The notes under the pieces: model-generated
The model's input: only the letters and a program-made list of their open reading frames with translations
Told to the model about the DNA's origin: nothing
Database searches by the model: none
Assembly: GCA_002280555.1 (NCBI GenBank)
Contig: NCEE01000005.1
Span: forward strand, 81,050-145,049
DNA: 64,000 nucleotides
DNA from: Sphingomonas sp. 32-62-10
GTDB taxonomy: Bacteria; Pseudomonadota; Alphaproteobacteria; Sphingomonadales; Sphingomonadaceae
Direction: 5' to 3'
Shown here: positions 1 to 8,391 of the stretch, in pieces
Layout: each line of letters opens with the position of its first letter
Position numbering within the stretch: position 1 is the first letter of the stretch
Program-made: the position numbers and the translations under genes

Positions 1-2
1 CC

Positions 3-923
3 ATCAACGATTTGAAAGGGAGACTGAGGATGCTGTCGACAACGAAGAAATCACCGCTGCGGGTTGCAGGTGGCGCGCTTTCGGTATGCGCGGTAACGCT
101 GGCCGGGCTGGCGCTGACCGCGTCGGGCACGCAGGCCGCCGAACGGCTGCGCAGCAAGGTCGATTCAACAATCGGCGTTGAACTTGCCAAGCTCGATCGG
201 ATGGCTGCCGATGCGGCTGCACCGCTGCCGACGCTAACGCCGCTGGCTGCAGTGGCCGGCCAGACCGTGCCGGTGCCGCCTTCGGCCGTTGCACCAGCAG
301 ATCTGCCACCGCCGCCGCCGCCGCCAGTGCCAGGTGTTCCCGATACGGCGATGCCAGCGCCGCCTGCGCCTCCGGCCCCTCCCGCGACGGAATCACGTAC
401 CCGGGTGATCGTGCTCGACCAAGTCGGCAAGTCCGGGAAGGATCCGAAGGGGCACCGCGAAATGAGGTTCGTTTTCCGCGACAAGGATGGCGTTCGCATG
501 ATGGCGCCTGAAGCTGGTGCCTGGACGGCGATGTCCACATCCGGGGAATGCAGCGATGGCAAGAACAAGGACGGCAAGATCGTCTCGACCAAGAAGTCGG
601 ATGGTAAGCACGTGATCATCATTTGCGAACGGCACATTGAGAAAATGGCGATGCGCGCTCGCGATCATGCCGTGCATGCTGAACTGATGGGCAGGATGGC
701 CGAACGCATGGGCAGGAATGCCGAACGCGATGCTGAGCGCATGGCGTTCCGGATGCCCGATATCGAGCGTAACGCTTATCGCAGCGCGCTTGAAGGCGTA
801 CGCAATGCGCGGGCCGGGATGGTCGCCAATAAGAATCTGACCGGCGAAGCGCGGACCAGTGCCCTTAAGGCCATGGATGAGGCGATCGCCGAACTCGAAG
901 CCAATCTCGCCAAGGTCAACTGA
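3..923 (+). CDS. C-terminal part of an M56 (BlaR1-like) peptidase-type protein, 5' partial
   Basis: The reading frame is open to the left edge of the window, so the gene probably starts upstream. The first residues (INDLKGRLRML) resemble the link that follows the peptidase domain in M56/BlaR1 proteins, followed by a hydrophobic segment at about codons 18-42. Next come a proline-rich stretch (about codons 85-130) and a basic, Met/Arg-rich helical tail. An ATG at 30 preceded by AAAGGG could instead start a separate exported protein of 297 residues, with the hydrophobic segment acting as signal peptide. No catalytic HExxH lies in the visible part. The assignment as an M56 tail is inference from layout. 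Confidence 0.5.
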   Translation: MNDLKGRLRMLSTTKKSPLRVAGGALSVCAVTLAGLALTASGTQAAERLRSKVDSTIGVELAKLDRMAADAAAPLPTLTPLAAVAGQTVPVPPSAVAPADLPPPPPPPVPGVPDTAMPAPPAPPAPPATESRTRVIVLDQVGKSGKDPKGHREMRFVFRDKDGVRMMAPEAGAWTAMSTSGECSDGKNKDGKIVSTKKSDGKHVIIICERHIEKMAMRARDHAVHAELMGRMAERMGRNAERDAERMAFRMPDIERNAYRSALEGVRNARAGMVANKNLTGEARTSALKAMDEAIAELEANLAKVN

Positions 924-1074
924 TCGAACATCCGAATTCGACGCCCCCTCGGCATCGGACGGAATCCCGGCAGGCTGTGCCCCTTGCCTGCCGGGATTAC
1001 TGTGTGGGGGGTATGGCGGCGTGGGACCAATCCCGGGCCTTGTCTTTATTGACGTAAACCGCCATTTCAGAGCG

Positions 1075-1932
1075 ATGGACGCGCTTCCAACCGGCGATTG
1101 CATCGCGATTGGGCCACTCGTGTCGCGGGTCCTGGCGCCGAATCCGTCGCCTTTCACTTTTACCGGTACGCAGACCCATATCGTCGGCACCACAGATGTT
1201 GCCGTCATTGATCCCGGTCCAGCCGATCCGGAGCATATCGATGCGATCATGCGGGGCATTGCCGGCCGCACGCTCACCGCGATCGTCATCACCCATACCC
1301 ATAACGATCACAGCCCCGGAAGCAGGCCGCTACAGGCGCTGACCGGTGCACCGATCGTTGGTTGCGCACCGCTGGTGCTCGACAATCTAGGGCCGCGCGC
1401 GGATGCCGCGTTCGATGCCGATTATGCGCCTAATCGGGTGATGGCAGAGGGTGATGCCGTTAAGGGCGAGGGTTGGACGCTGACTGCAGTCGAAACGCCC
1501 GGGCACACATCGAACCATCTCTGCTTTGCCCTGCCCGAAGCCCGCGCCCTGTTTTCAGGGGATCACGTGATGGGCTGGTCGACCACCGTGGTTGCCCCGC
1601 CCGATGGCGACATGACGGCCTATATGGCGAGCCTCGCTAAGCTGCAGGCGCGCGATGATGCAGTCTATTATCCTGCGCACGGCGAACCCATCACCAATCC
1701 TGCGCAAAAGGTGCGCGGCTTCCTCGGCCATCGCCGCCAGCGTGAAGCCCAGATCATGCGCCTGATTGAAGAGGGGGTGGGCACCATCCCCGATCTGGTC
1801 GAGCGGATGTATGTGGGGGTGGACCGGCGGCTGTTCGGCGCAGCGGGAGGATCGGTGCTTGCGCATCTGATCGATTTGCAGGGGCGCGGGCTGGTAACGG
1901 TCGAAAATGACCATTGGTGGAAGGTGGGCTGA
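1075..1932 (+). CDS. MBL-fold metallo-hydrolase (LACTB2-like)
   Basis: A 285-residue metallo-beta-lactamase-fold hydrolase. The zinc motif THTHNDH lies at residues 73-79, with further ligands in ETPGHTSNH and FSGDH; the C-terminal third looks like the small winged-helix domain seen in LACTB2-type hydrolases. The substrate cannot be told. The start is taken at ATG 1075; an in-frame GTG at 1021 behind a run of six G is possible and would add 18 residues. Its TGA overlaps the ATG of the next gene, so the two are probably co-translated. Confidence 0.85.
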   Translation: MDALPTGDCIAIGPLVSRVLAPNPSPFTFTGTQTHIVGTTDVAVIDPGPADPEHIDAIMRGIAGRTLTAIVITHTHNDHSPGSRPLQALTGAPIVGCAPLVLDNLGPRADAAFDADYAPNRVMAEGDAVKGEGWTLTAVETPGHTSNHLCFALPEARALFSGDHVMGWSTTVVAPPDGDMTAYMASLAKLQARDDAVYYPAHGEPITNPAQKVRGFLGHRRQREAQIMRLIEEGVGTIPDLVERMYVGVDRRLFGAAGGSVLAHLIDLQGRGLVTVENDHWWKVG

Positions 1933-2612
1933 TGCGGTGCTTTCTGCAGTTTCTCGCGGCAATTGCCATTCTCGTGCTGATCGCAGCGGGCGGGCTGTAC
2001 GGCCTGAACCGCTACGTCCAGAACAAGCTCGATCCCGATGCGGTAACGGTCGCCAATGCCAGCTTGCAGGGGCTGCGCGAACAGAACCGGCTGTCGGCGT
2101 TCGCCGCACGGTTCGTGGCGGTGGTGACGACCAAGCAGACGCAAGGCGTGTTCAGCACGCAGAAGACGCTGATCATGCCCGGCATGGTGCGCTACGAGGT
2201 CGATCTCGCACGATTGCAGGAACGCGACGTGACCTGGGACGCAAGCACCAAATCGCTCACCGTCACTCTGCCGCCGGTGGAGATTGACGGTCCCCAGATC
2301 GACCTGACCCAGATCCGCGAATATGGCGATAACGGATTGCTCGCGCGTTTCACCGATGCGGAAAAGACGCTCGACGCCGCGAATCGCGCCGCCGGGCAGC
2401 AGGAACTGATCAAGCAGGCGCGTGATCCGGTGCCGCTCGGGCTCGCGCGCGACGCGACCCGGCGCGCGGTGGAACGCAGCTTTGCGATGCCGCTCCGCGC
2501 GGTCGGCATCGATGCCAAGGTGACCGTGCGCTTTGCTGACGAAGCCCTGCCGAGCACCGAACGCTGGGATACATCGCGCTCGCTGGAAGAAGTGATGGGC
2601 AACGCGCGCTAG
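1932..2612 (+). CDS. DUF4230-type membrane-anchored protein
   Basis: 226 residues with one N-terminal transmembrane segment (about residues 5-25) and a periplasmic or extracellular remainder containing repeated beta-type stretches (VTWDASTKSLTVTLPPVEI). This is the pattern of DUF4230 proteins, whose function is unknown. It overlaps the metallo-hydrolase stop by one base (TGATG), which points to an operon. The family assignment is by eye. Confidence 0.65.
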   Translation: MRCFLQFLAAIAILVLIAAGGLYGLNRYVQNKLDPDAVTVANASLQGLREQNRLSAFAARFVAVVTTKQTQGVFSTQKTLIMPGMVRYEVDLARLQERDVTWDASTKSLTVTLPPVEIDGPQIDLTQIREYGDNGLLARFTDAEKTLDAANRAAGQQELIKQARDPVPLGLARDATRRAVERSFAMPLRAVGIDAKVTVRFADEALPSTERWDTSRSLEEVMGNAR

Positions 2613-2682
2613 CAGCGCGCCGCTATTCATTACGCCCCTGAACTTTGCTACCCTCATCACTGGGATTGGGGGATCATCAATT

Positions 2683-3453
2683 ATGGCGACTTTGGCATTT
2701 CCGCAGCCGCGGCAACGCAGCGACGACGGCTTTTTTCTGACCATGGCCTTTGTCATGGCTGGGCTGCTGATTGCGGGATTCAGCTTGAATATCGTCATGG
2801 GGCGCTCGTCGTTTGAGCGACCGCCCATCGTCCATGCCCATGCGATCATCTTCATGGGGTGGATGGTCATCTATGTGCTGCAGAACTGGTTCGCGACTAA
2901 GGGGCCGCTGGCGCTCCACCGGCGGCTCGGCTGGCTGGCGCTTGGGTGGCTGGCCCTGATGCTCTATTTCGGCACCGCCGTTACGGTCATGAACGTGCAG
3001 GCCGGCACCGTGCCGTTCTTTTTCCAGCCGCTGCATTTTCTGGTCTTCGATCCGATGTCGCTGATCGGCTGCATCGCGTTGATCGGCGCGGGCGTATCCA
3101 TGCGTGCCGATACCGGCTGGCACCGACGGCTGAATTACTGCGGCATGGCACTGCTGGTGGCACCCGGTGTTGGTCGCTTGCTGCCGATGCCATTGCTGAT
3201 TCCCTATGCTTATCAATCCGCCTTTGCCGTCGTCCTGCTATTGCCGGTGATTGGCATCGTTGCCGATTGGTGGCGCGACGGGCGGGTGCATCCGGCCTGG
3301 TGGTGGGGGCTGGGCGGCATGATCGCGACCGAAGTGGTGACCGAAGCGATTGCCTTCAGCCCGCTCGGCCTTTCGCTGTATGAAGCCGTTACTGCCGGCA
3401 CGCCGGGTGCGGCAATCGCGCCGCTGGCATTTCCGCCGTCACCATTGGGTTGA
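2683..3453 (+). CDS. Polytopic membrane protein of unknown function
   Basis: 256 residues with about seven predicted transmembrane helices. Conserved-looking polar sites inside or next to membrane segments include VHAHAIIFMGW (about residues 48-58) and two HRR motifs. I do not recognise the family. The histidines near helices could bind haem or metal, but that is a guess. It starts at ATG 2683 after GGGGGATCA and stands alone between the DUF4230 gene and nadA. Confidence 0.6.
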   Translation: MATLAFPQPRQRSDDGFFLTMAFVMAGLLIAGFSLNIVMGRSSFERPPIVHAHAIIFMGWMVIYVLQNWFATKGPLALHRRLGWLALGWLALMLYFGTAVTVMNVQAGTVPFFFQPLHFLVFDPMSLIGCIALIGAGVSMRADTGWHRRLNYCGMALLVAPGVGRLLPMPLLIPYAYQSAFAVVLLLPVIGIVADWWRDGRVHPAWWWGLGGMIATEVVTEAIAFSPLGLSLYEAVTAGTPGAAIAPLAFPPSPLG

Positions 3454-3504
3454 TCCTGCGCCCCGCCGGGGCCATGTGGGCACTAACGACGCGGGAGTAG
3501 AAAC

Positions 3505-4515
3505 ATGGACGCACGTGGTGGTATTGGCGGCAACCCGACGGGCACCGATTTGCGCGACGAGATCGATCGGCTGCGCAAGGATCGCAACGCCGTCATCCTC
3601 GCGCATTATTATCAGCGGCCCGAAATTCAGGACATTGCCGATTTCGTCGGCGACAGTCTTGATCTGAGCCGCAAGGCAGCGGCTACCGATGCCGAAGTGA
3701 TCGCGTTTTGCGGCGTGAAGTTCATGGCTGATACCGCCAAGATTTTAAGCCCCGAGAAGATCGTTGTCCTTCCCGATCTGCGCGCGGGATGCAGCCTGGA
3801 AGATAGTTGCCCGCCCGAAAAATTTGCGGCCTTCCGCGCCGCACATCCGGATCATATCGCGCTGACGTACATCAACTGTTCGACCGAGGTGAAAGCGCTC
3901 AGCGACGTCATCGTCACCTCATCATCGGCGGAAAAGATCCTCAGCCAGATCCCGCTCGACCAGAAGATCATCTTCGGCCCCGACAAGCATCTGGGCGGCT
4001 ATCTCGCGCGCAAGACCGGGCGGGAGATGCTGCTCTGGCCTGGCGTGTGCATCGTGCACGAAGCGTTCAGCGAAACCGAATTGCTCAAGCTGAAGGCGAA
4101 GCATCCCGGTGCCCCGGTGGCGGCGCACCCCGAATGCCCGCCTTATATTCTCGATCATGCCGATTATGTCGGATCGACCAGCGGCATCCTCGCTTTTGCC
4201 GCGGCAATGTCCGGCGACACGCTGATCGTCGCCACTGAACCGCACATCATCCACCAGATGGAAAAAGCCGATCCGACCAAGAATTTCATCGGCGCGCCGG
4301 GCGCCGACGGCAACTGCAACTGCAACATCTGCCCGTATATGGCGATGAACACGATGGAGAAGCTCTACATCGCGCTGCGCGATCTGGAGCCGCGGATCGA
4401 GATCGAGGAAGACCTCCGACTGCGTGCGAAGAAATCGCTCGATGCGATGCTGGCGATGGCGAGTGCGACGGTGGGGCAAGGCGATCTGGGGCCGGTGAAG
4501 ATCAGCGGGGATTGA
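3505..4515 (+). CDS. nadA: Quinolinate synthase
   Basis: 336 residues. NadA condenses iminoaspartate with dihydroxyacetone phosphate to quinolinate in NAD synthesis, using an oxygen-sensitive [4Fe-4S] cluster. Family signatures are clear: AHYYQRPEIQDIADFVGDS near residues 33-51, probable cluster cysteines C96 (GCSLED), C211 (HPECP) and C276 (CNICPYM). Length is normal. ATG 3505 follows GGGAGTAGAAAC. No nadB or nadC lies next to it here. Confidence 0.95.
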   Translation: MDARGGIGGNPTGTDLRDEIDRLRKDRNAVILAHYYQRPEIQDIADFVGDSLDLSRKAAATDAEVIAFCGVKFMADTAKILSPEKIVVLPDLRAGCSLEDSCPPEKFAAFRAAHPDHIALTYINCSTEVKALSDVIVTSSSAEKILSQIPLDQKIIFGPDKHLGGYLARKTGREMLLWPGVCIVHEAFSETELLKLKAKHPGAPVAAHPECPPYILDHADYVGSTSGILAFAAAMSGDTLIVATEPHIIHQMEKADPTKNFIGAPGADGNCNCNICPYMAMNTMEKLYIALRDLEPRIEIEEDLRLRAKKSLDAMLAMASATVGQGDLGPVKISGD

Positions 4516-4579
4516 TTATTGAAGATCGGGATCGATACGAAATCTAAATGACAAAACTCATGCCCTCGATCTTAGGAAA

Positions 4580-4608
4580 TTGACAATTAACGCATTTATG
4601 GATAAATT
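4580..4608 (+). promoter_or_regulatory. Sigma70-type promoter
   Basis: TTGACA at 4580-4585 and TAAATT at 4603-4608 are separated by exactly 17 bases inside an AT-rich stretch that contrasts with the GC-rich surroundings. The predicted transcript start near 4615 lies about 20 bases before ATG 4634. Confidence 0.6.
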
Positions 4609-4633
4609 TTTGTGATTAATTGTGGGTGATGCC

Positions 4634-5017
4634 ATGACTTTGAGGCTCGCGATCCTTTTTTCAGCAGTGGCGTTCCTTCCAGCGGTAAATCAACAACAAC
4701 AACCGATTTCGGTGAAAGTTGAGCGGCCCATCGGCGTTGAGGCAAGCCGCTTTGTCCGTTATGTTCAAGGCGGCGGAAAACTAGCAAAGTCGGCCCATGA
4801 TATTTTGATATTAGGCAACGTATTGTCGGTTCGGCAGGGAACGCCAACCGACACGATCATTCTTTCGAGCGATTCTTCGTCTGATCATCTTAAGGCAGAG
4901 GTGCAACATGACTGGCGTTTGCAACGCGGCAAGCTGGTCAGCATAGCCTGCCGACAGGTCAATGAGACCGGAAAGCTCGTTGTGGTTTCAAACTGCAGAT
5001 TTGTGATCGCGGCTTAG
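4634..5017 (+). CDS. Small secreted protein, unknown
   Basis: 127 residues from ATG 4634 (preceded by GGGTGATGCC). An N-terminal signal peptide is likely (LRLAILFSAVAFLPA), with cleavage before a glutamine run. Two cysteines near the C-terminus (SIACRQ, VSNCRF) could form a disulphide. Codon use and the upstream spacer are AT-richer than the neighbours, a possible sign of transfer. No family recognised. It converges with the efflux gene that ends at 5034. Confidence 0.55.
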   Translation: MTLRLAILFSAVAFLPAVNQQQQPISVKVERPIGVEASRFVRYVQGGGKLAKSAHDILILGNVLSVRQGTPTDTIILSSDSSSDHLKAEVQHDWRLQRGKLVSIACRQVNETGKLVVVSNCRFVIAA

Positions 5018-5033
5018 AGAAAGCTGGTCTTTT

Positions 5034-6632
5034 TTAGTCAAACGCCGCGTGCGGTGTATCTTCCTTCGCGAGCTTGGTCACCGGGCGCTTGAGTAGTAGG
5101 ACGAGCGGGATCGCGAGCAGCGTCAGGATCATCATCAGGCGGAAATCGTCGAGATAGGCGATCATAGCCGCCTGGCGGTTCACCTCCGCGTTCATCAGCA
5201 TCATCACCGATTGCCCGGTTGGCCCGAGGATCGAACTCATCGCTGGGTCAACGGCGCTCAGGCTCGAACTGGTCAGGTTCGCGCCGATATCCTGATGGCC
5301 CGATTGGATGTTGTACCCGAGCAGCGCGGTGACCATCGAGATGCCGACCGACGCGCCGATGTTGCGTGCAAGATTCATCAGGCTTGATGCTTCGGTGCGA
5401 TAGCGCGGGGGCAGCGTCGCGAAGGCGGCAAGATTGAGCGGAATGAAGATCAGCCCCAGCCCGATCCCCTGGATGAACCCGACGACGATGAACGGCGTCG
5501 TACTCATCACCAGCGTCCACTGCGCCATATCCCACAACGACCATGCCGCGATTACCAGCCCGGTGCTGACCAAGATGCGGGGGTCGATGCCGCGCTGGAT
5601 CGCCTGGCCCGCCACGGCCATGCTCAGGACGATACCAATACCGCGCGGCATCAGCAAAATACCCGTATCGAGCACCGGATAGCCGAACAGCCCCTGCAAC
5701 ATCGGCGGCAACAGCGCCATCGTCGCCATCATCAGCACGCCCACGACGAGCATGAAGCCAAGCCCGGTCATCAAGTTGCGGTTGCGGAGCAAATCGCGGT
5801 CAAACATCGGATGATCAGCGGTCGCGATGTGGATCACGAACATAATCGCCGCCGTCAGCGACACCAGCCCCTCGATCAGTACCTCCCAGGACTGGAACCA
5901 GTCATTCGATTGCCCCCGGTCGCACATCACCTGAAAGGCTGCGATTGCGATGGCGAGCAGCGAGAAGCCAAAAAGGTCAAAGCGTCGCGCGGTGATCGGG
6001 CGGGAGGGCAGGAGCGCCCACAGGATCGCGAAACAGGCGATGCCAACGGGGACGTTCACATAAAACACCCAGCGCCAGTCATAATTATCCGTCAGATAGC
6101 CACCGATCACTGGACCCAGTACCGGGCCGACCATGATGCCCATGCCCCACACCGCCATCGCCCCCGCCTGTCGGGAGGGCTTGTTGATGTCCATCATCAC
6201 CGTCTGGCTGAGGGGGTTCATGAAGGCGGCGGCGATGCCCTGCAGGATCCGGAAACCGACCATCTCGGGCAGGGTCTGCGCAAGGCCGCACAGCATCGAG
6301 GCGAGCACGAAGCCGACCACCGAGATCAGGAACAGGTTGCGTGAACCGATCCGGTCGGCGAGCCAGCCAGTCACCGGGATCGCCACGGCGGAGGCGACGA
6401 TATAGCTGGTCAGCACCCAGGTAACGGTATCCGCCGTGGCCCCGAGCGATGCCTGCATGTTCGGCAGCGCCACATTGGCGATCGTCGAATCGAGGATCTG
6501 CATAATCGTCGCCGCCATCACCCCGAGGGTCAGCAGCGCACGGTTGCGGGTGTGGAGCGCGGGTTCGTCGGCAGGCGTCGTGACGGGACTGGCGGGCGCG
6601 CTCGCGGCCGCGCTGGCGCTAGCGCTTGCCAT
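5034..6632 (-). CDS. emrB: DHA2-family (EmrB/QacA-type) multidrug efflux transporter
   Basis: 532 residues, about 14 transmembrane helices, with the DHA2 signature LDSTIANVALPNMQ in helix 1 and WLADRIGSRNLF in the first cytoplasmic loop. It is the inner-membrane drug/proton antiporter of an EmrAB-type pump. The N-terminus is an Ala/Ser-rich tail. Its start overlaps the end of the membrane-fusion gene by 14 bases, so the two are translated together and the partner is the EmrA-like protein. Confidence 0.9.
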   Translation of the reverse strand: MASASASAAASAPASPVTTPADEPALHTRNRALLTLGVMAATIMQILDSTIANVALPNMQASLGATADTVTWVLTSYIVASAVAIPVTGWLADRIGSRNLFLISVVGFVLASMLCGLAQTLPEMVGFRILQGIAAAFMNPLSQTVMMDINKPSRQAGAMAVWGMGIMVGPVLGPVIGGYLTDNYDWRWVFYVNVPVGIACFAILWALLPSRPITARRFDLFGFSLLAIAIAAFQVMCDRGQSNDWFQSWEVLIEGLVSLTAAIMFVIHIATADHPMFDRDLLRNRNLMTGLGFMLVVGVLMMATMALLPPMLQGLFGYPVLDTGILLMPRGIGIVLSMAVAGQAIQRGIDPRILVSTGLVIAAWSLWDMAQWTLVMSTTPFIVVGFIQGIGLGLIFIPLNLAAFATLPPRYRTEASSLMNLARNIGASVGISMVTALLGYNIQSGHQDIGANLTSSSLSAVDPAMSSILGPTGQSVMMLMNAEVNRQAAMIAYLDDFRLMMILTLLAIPLVLLLKRPVTKLAKEDTPHAAFD

Positions 6633-7704
6633 TGCCGCGCACGTCGACGGTCACCTTGGCGCTCAGCCCTGCAATCAGCTGGCGCGGGCTCGCTTCGTCA
6701 ATGGCGATTCGTACGGGCACGCGCTGGGTCACCTTCACCCAGTTGCCGGTGGCGTTTTGCGCCGGGAGCACCGAAAATTCGGAGCCGGTACCCGCGCCGA
6801 TCGACTGGACATGGCCCTTCAGCTTCAGGCCGCCATAGGCATCGAAGCTGATTTCGGCGGGCTGACCAACGCGCATCCGGTTGAGATCGGTTTCCTTGAA
6901 ATTGGCTTCGACCCAGGCCTTGCCGCCACCACCGACGATGCTGACCGCCGGCAAGCCGCTGAGCATCATCTGGCCGACCTGTAGCCGTTCCGACTGGCTG
7001 ATCGTGCCGCTTGTCGGCGCGAACACGGCTGTGCGCGCCAGATCGAGCTGCGCCTTTTCGCGTTGAACGCGAGCGGCGGCGATGGCGGGACTTTCACCGG
7101 GAACGGCGGCGCCAGTGGCCAGCTTGGCGCGTGCTTCATCGGCATTCGCGATGGCATTGGCGAGCGCGGCATTGGCCTGCTGCACGCCGTGTTCGGCCTG
7201 TTGCAGGCGCGCACGGGTGGTGAAACCCTGCGCCATGAGTGCCGTCTGGCGATCGAAATCTTCGGTTGCGGCGCGCACCTGATCGCGGGCGGCACGGATA
7301 TCGGCGGCCGTGCCGCGATAGCTCGATTGCAGCGTGGCCACATTCACCTGGGCAGCGGCGATGGCCGCATCAGCCTGCTCAACGGCAATATGATACGGCG
7401 CAGGATCAATGCGGAACAGCAGGTCACCTGCCGCGACGCGCTGATTTTCCTTCACCGCGACCTCAACGATCCGGCCGGCGACATCGGCCGAAACCGATAC
7501 CTTTTCCTGCTGGACATAGGCATTGTCGGTTTCGACGAACCGGCCCGACATCAGCCAGACATAGCCAGCAATCGCCGAGATGATCAACGGCACGGCAATC
7601 AGCGCGGCCGTGCGCCGCCATTTGCGTGTTGCTACCAAGCCGCCGGTTGGCACTGCTGGCGCGCTGGCGGCGGTGAAATTCTGCGCAGGATCGGCTTCAG
7701 CCAT
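6619..7704 (-). CDS. emrA: EmrA-like periplasmic adaptor (HlyD family)
   Basis: 361 residues. One transmembrane anchor lies at about residues 33-53, followed by biotinyl-lipoyl-like and long coiled-coil segments and a beta-barrel domain (VQVGQMMLSGLPAVSIVGG, then WVEANFKETDL, the usual EmrA/HlyD signature). It links the EmrB pump to an outer-membrane channel. ATG 7704 (MAEADPAQ) is chosen because it overlaps the end of the marR gene by 8 bases. No outer-membrane factor gene is adjacent. Confidence 0.9.
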   Translation of the reverse strand: MAEADPAQNFTAASAPAVPTGGLVATRKWRRTAALIAVPLIISAIAGYVWLMSGRFVETDNAYVQQEKVSVSADVAGRIVEVAVKENQRVAAGDLLFRIDPAPYHIAVEQADAAIAAAQVNVATLQSSYRGTAADIRAARDQVRAATEDFDRQTALMAQGFTTRARLQQAEHGVQQANAALANAIANADEARAKLATGAAVPGESPAIAAARVQREKAQLDLARTAVFAPTSGTISQSERLQVGQMMLSGLPAVSIVGGGGKAWVEANFKETDLNRMRVGQPAEISFDAYGGLKLKGHVQSIGAGTGSEFSVLPAQNATGNWVKVTQRVPVRIAIDEASPRQLIAGLSAKVTVDVRGNGKR

Positions 7705-8143
7705 GACGTGCCTCTTGAGGAGTATCGGTTTCGGCCAGATTGGCGCGCAGATGATTGAGCGTGGCGATAAACGCGGCCTGGCGATCCTCGTCGATCCCGT
7801 CGAGCGCCTGGGCAAACAGCTCATCGGCGATGATGTGCAGACGATCGATCAGCGGCCGTGCCGACGGCGTGAGATAGATCTGCCAAGCGCGGCGGTCATT
7901 CGGGTCGCGCCGTCGCTCGACATGACCCGCTTCTTCTAGCCGATCGACCATTCGGCACAGCGTGATCGGCTCGACCTCAAGCAATTCAGCGAGCTTGCCC
8001 TGATTGATGCCCTCATTCCGGTTCAGCATCGCGAGCGTCCGCCATTGAGGTCGCGTGACGCCAATCTGGCGCGCGCGCTCGTCGAACCGACGACGAAGCA
8101 GACGCGACACATCGCTGGTAAGGAAGCCGATATTATCTTGCAT
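7697..8143 (-). CDS. MarR-family repressor of the efflux operon
   Basis: 148 residues when started at ATG 8143 (MQDNIGFLTSD). This is the usual MarR length and includes the winged helix (INQGKLAELLEVEPITLCRMVDRLEEAGHVERRRDPNDRRA, about residues 45-85). Upstream ATGs at 8152 and 8251 are in frame, but the promoter at 8150-8178 places transcription start at or next to ATG 8143, so the short form is preferred. It is the first gene of the marR-emrA-emrB operon and probably represses it until a drug-like ligand binds. Confidence 0.8.
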   Translation of the reverse strand: MQDNIGFLTSDVSRLLRRRFDERARQIGVTRPQWRTLAMLNRNEGINQGKLAELLEVEPITLCRMVDRLEEAGHVERRRDPNDRRAWQIYLTPSARPLIDRLHIIADELFAQALDGIDEDRQAAFIATLNHLRANLAETDTPQEARHG

Positions 8144-8149
8144 GCTGTA

Positions 8150-8178
8150 CATATAGTAAGCACACTTATGATAAACAA
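8150..8178 (-). promoter_or_regulatory. Promoter and probable MarR operator of marR-emrAB
   Basis: On the minus strand TTGTTT (8178-8173) and TATATG (8155-8150) are 17 bases apart. The spacer contains an imperfect palindrome TAAGTGTGCTTA (8157-8168), the right size for a MarR dimer and placed to block polymerase. Only six bases separate the -10 from ATG 8143, so the mRNA would be leaderless. Confidence 0.55.
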
Positions 8179-8391
8179 GCTGGACTAATTGCGGTATCGG
8201 ATCATCATAATAGTCAAGCCAGCGTGGTGACTCTGCGCGGGGCTTGATCATCCGGTAAAAACCGATTGCAATGCGACGCAATGGGCGATGGCCAGTGGAC
8301 GGAACTTTCGCCGCCGCTTGTCGTTTTGTGCCGACGGATCTCGTTGGCAATACTGCTGACCGAAGACCTTGGCGGGGGGACGAAAGCCATA

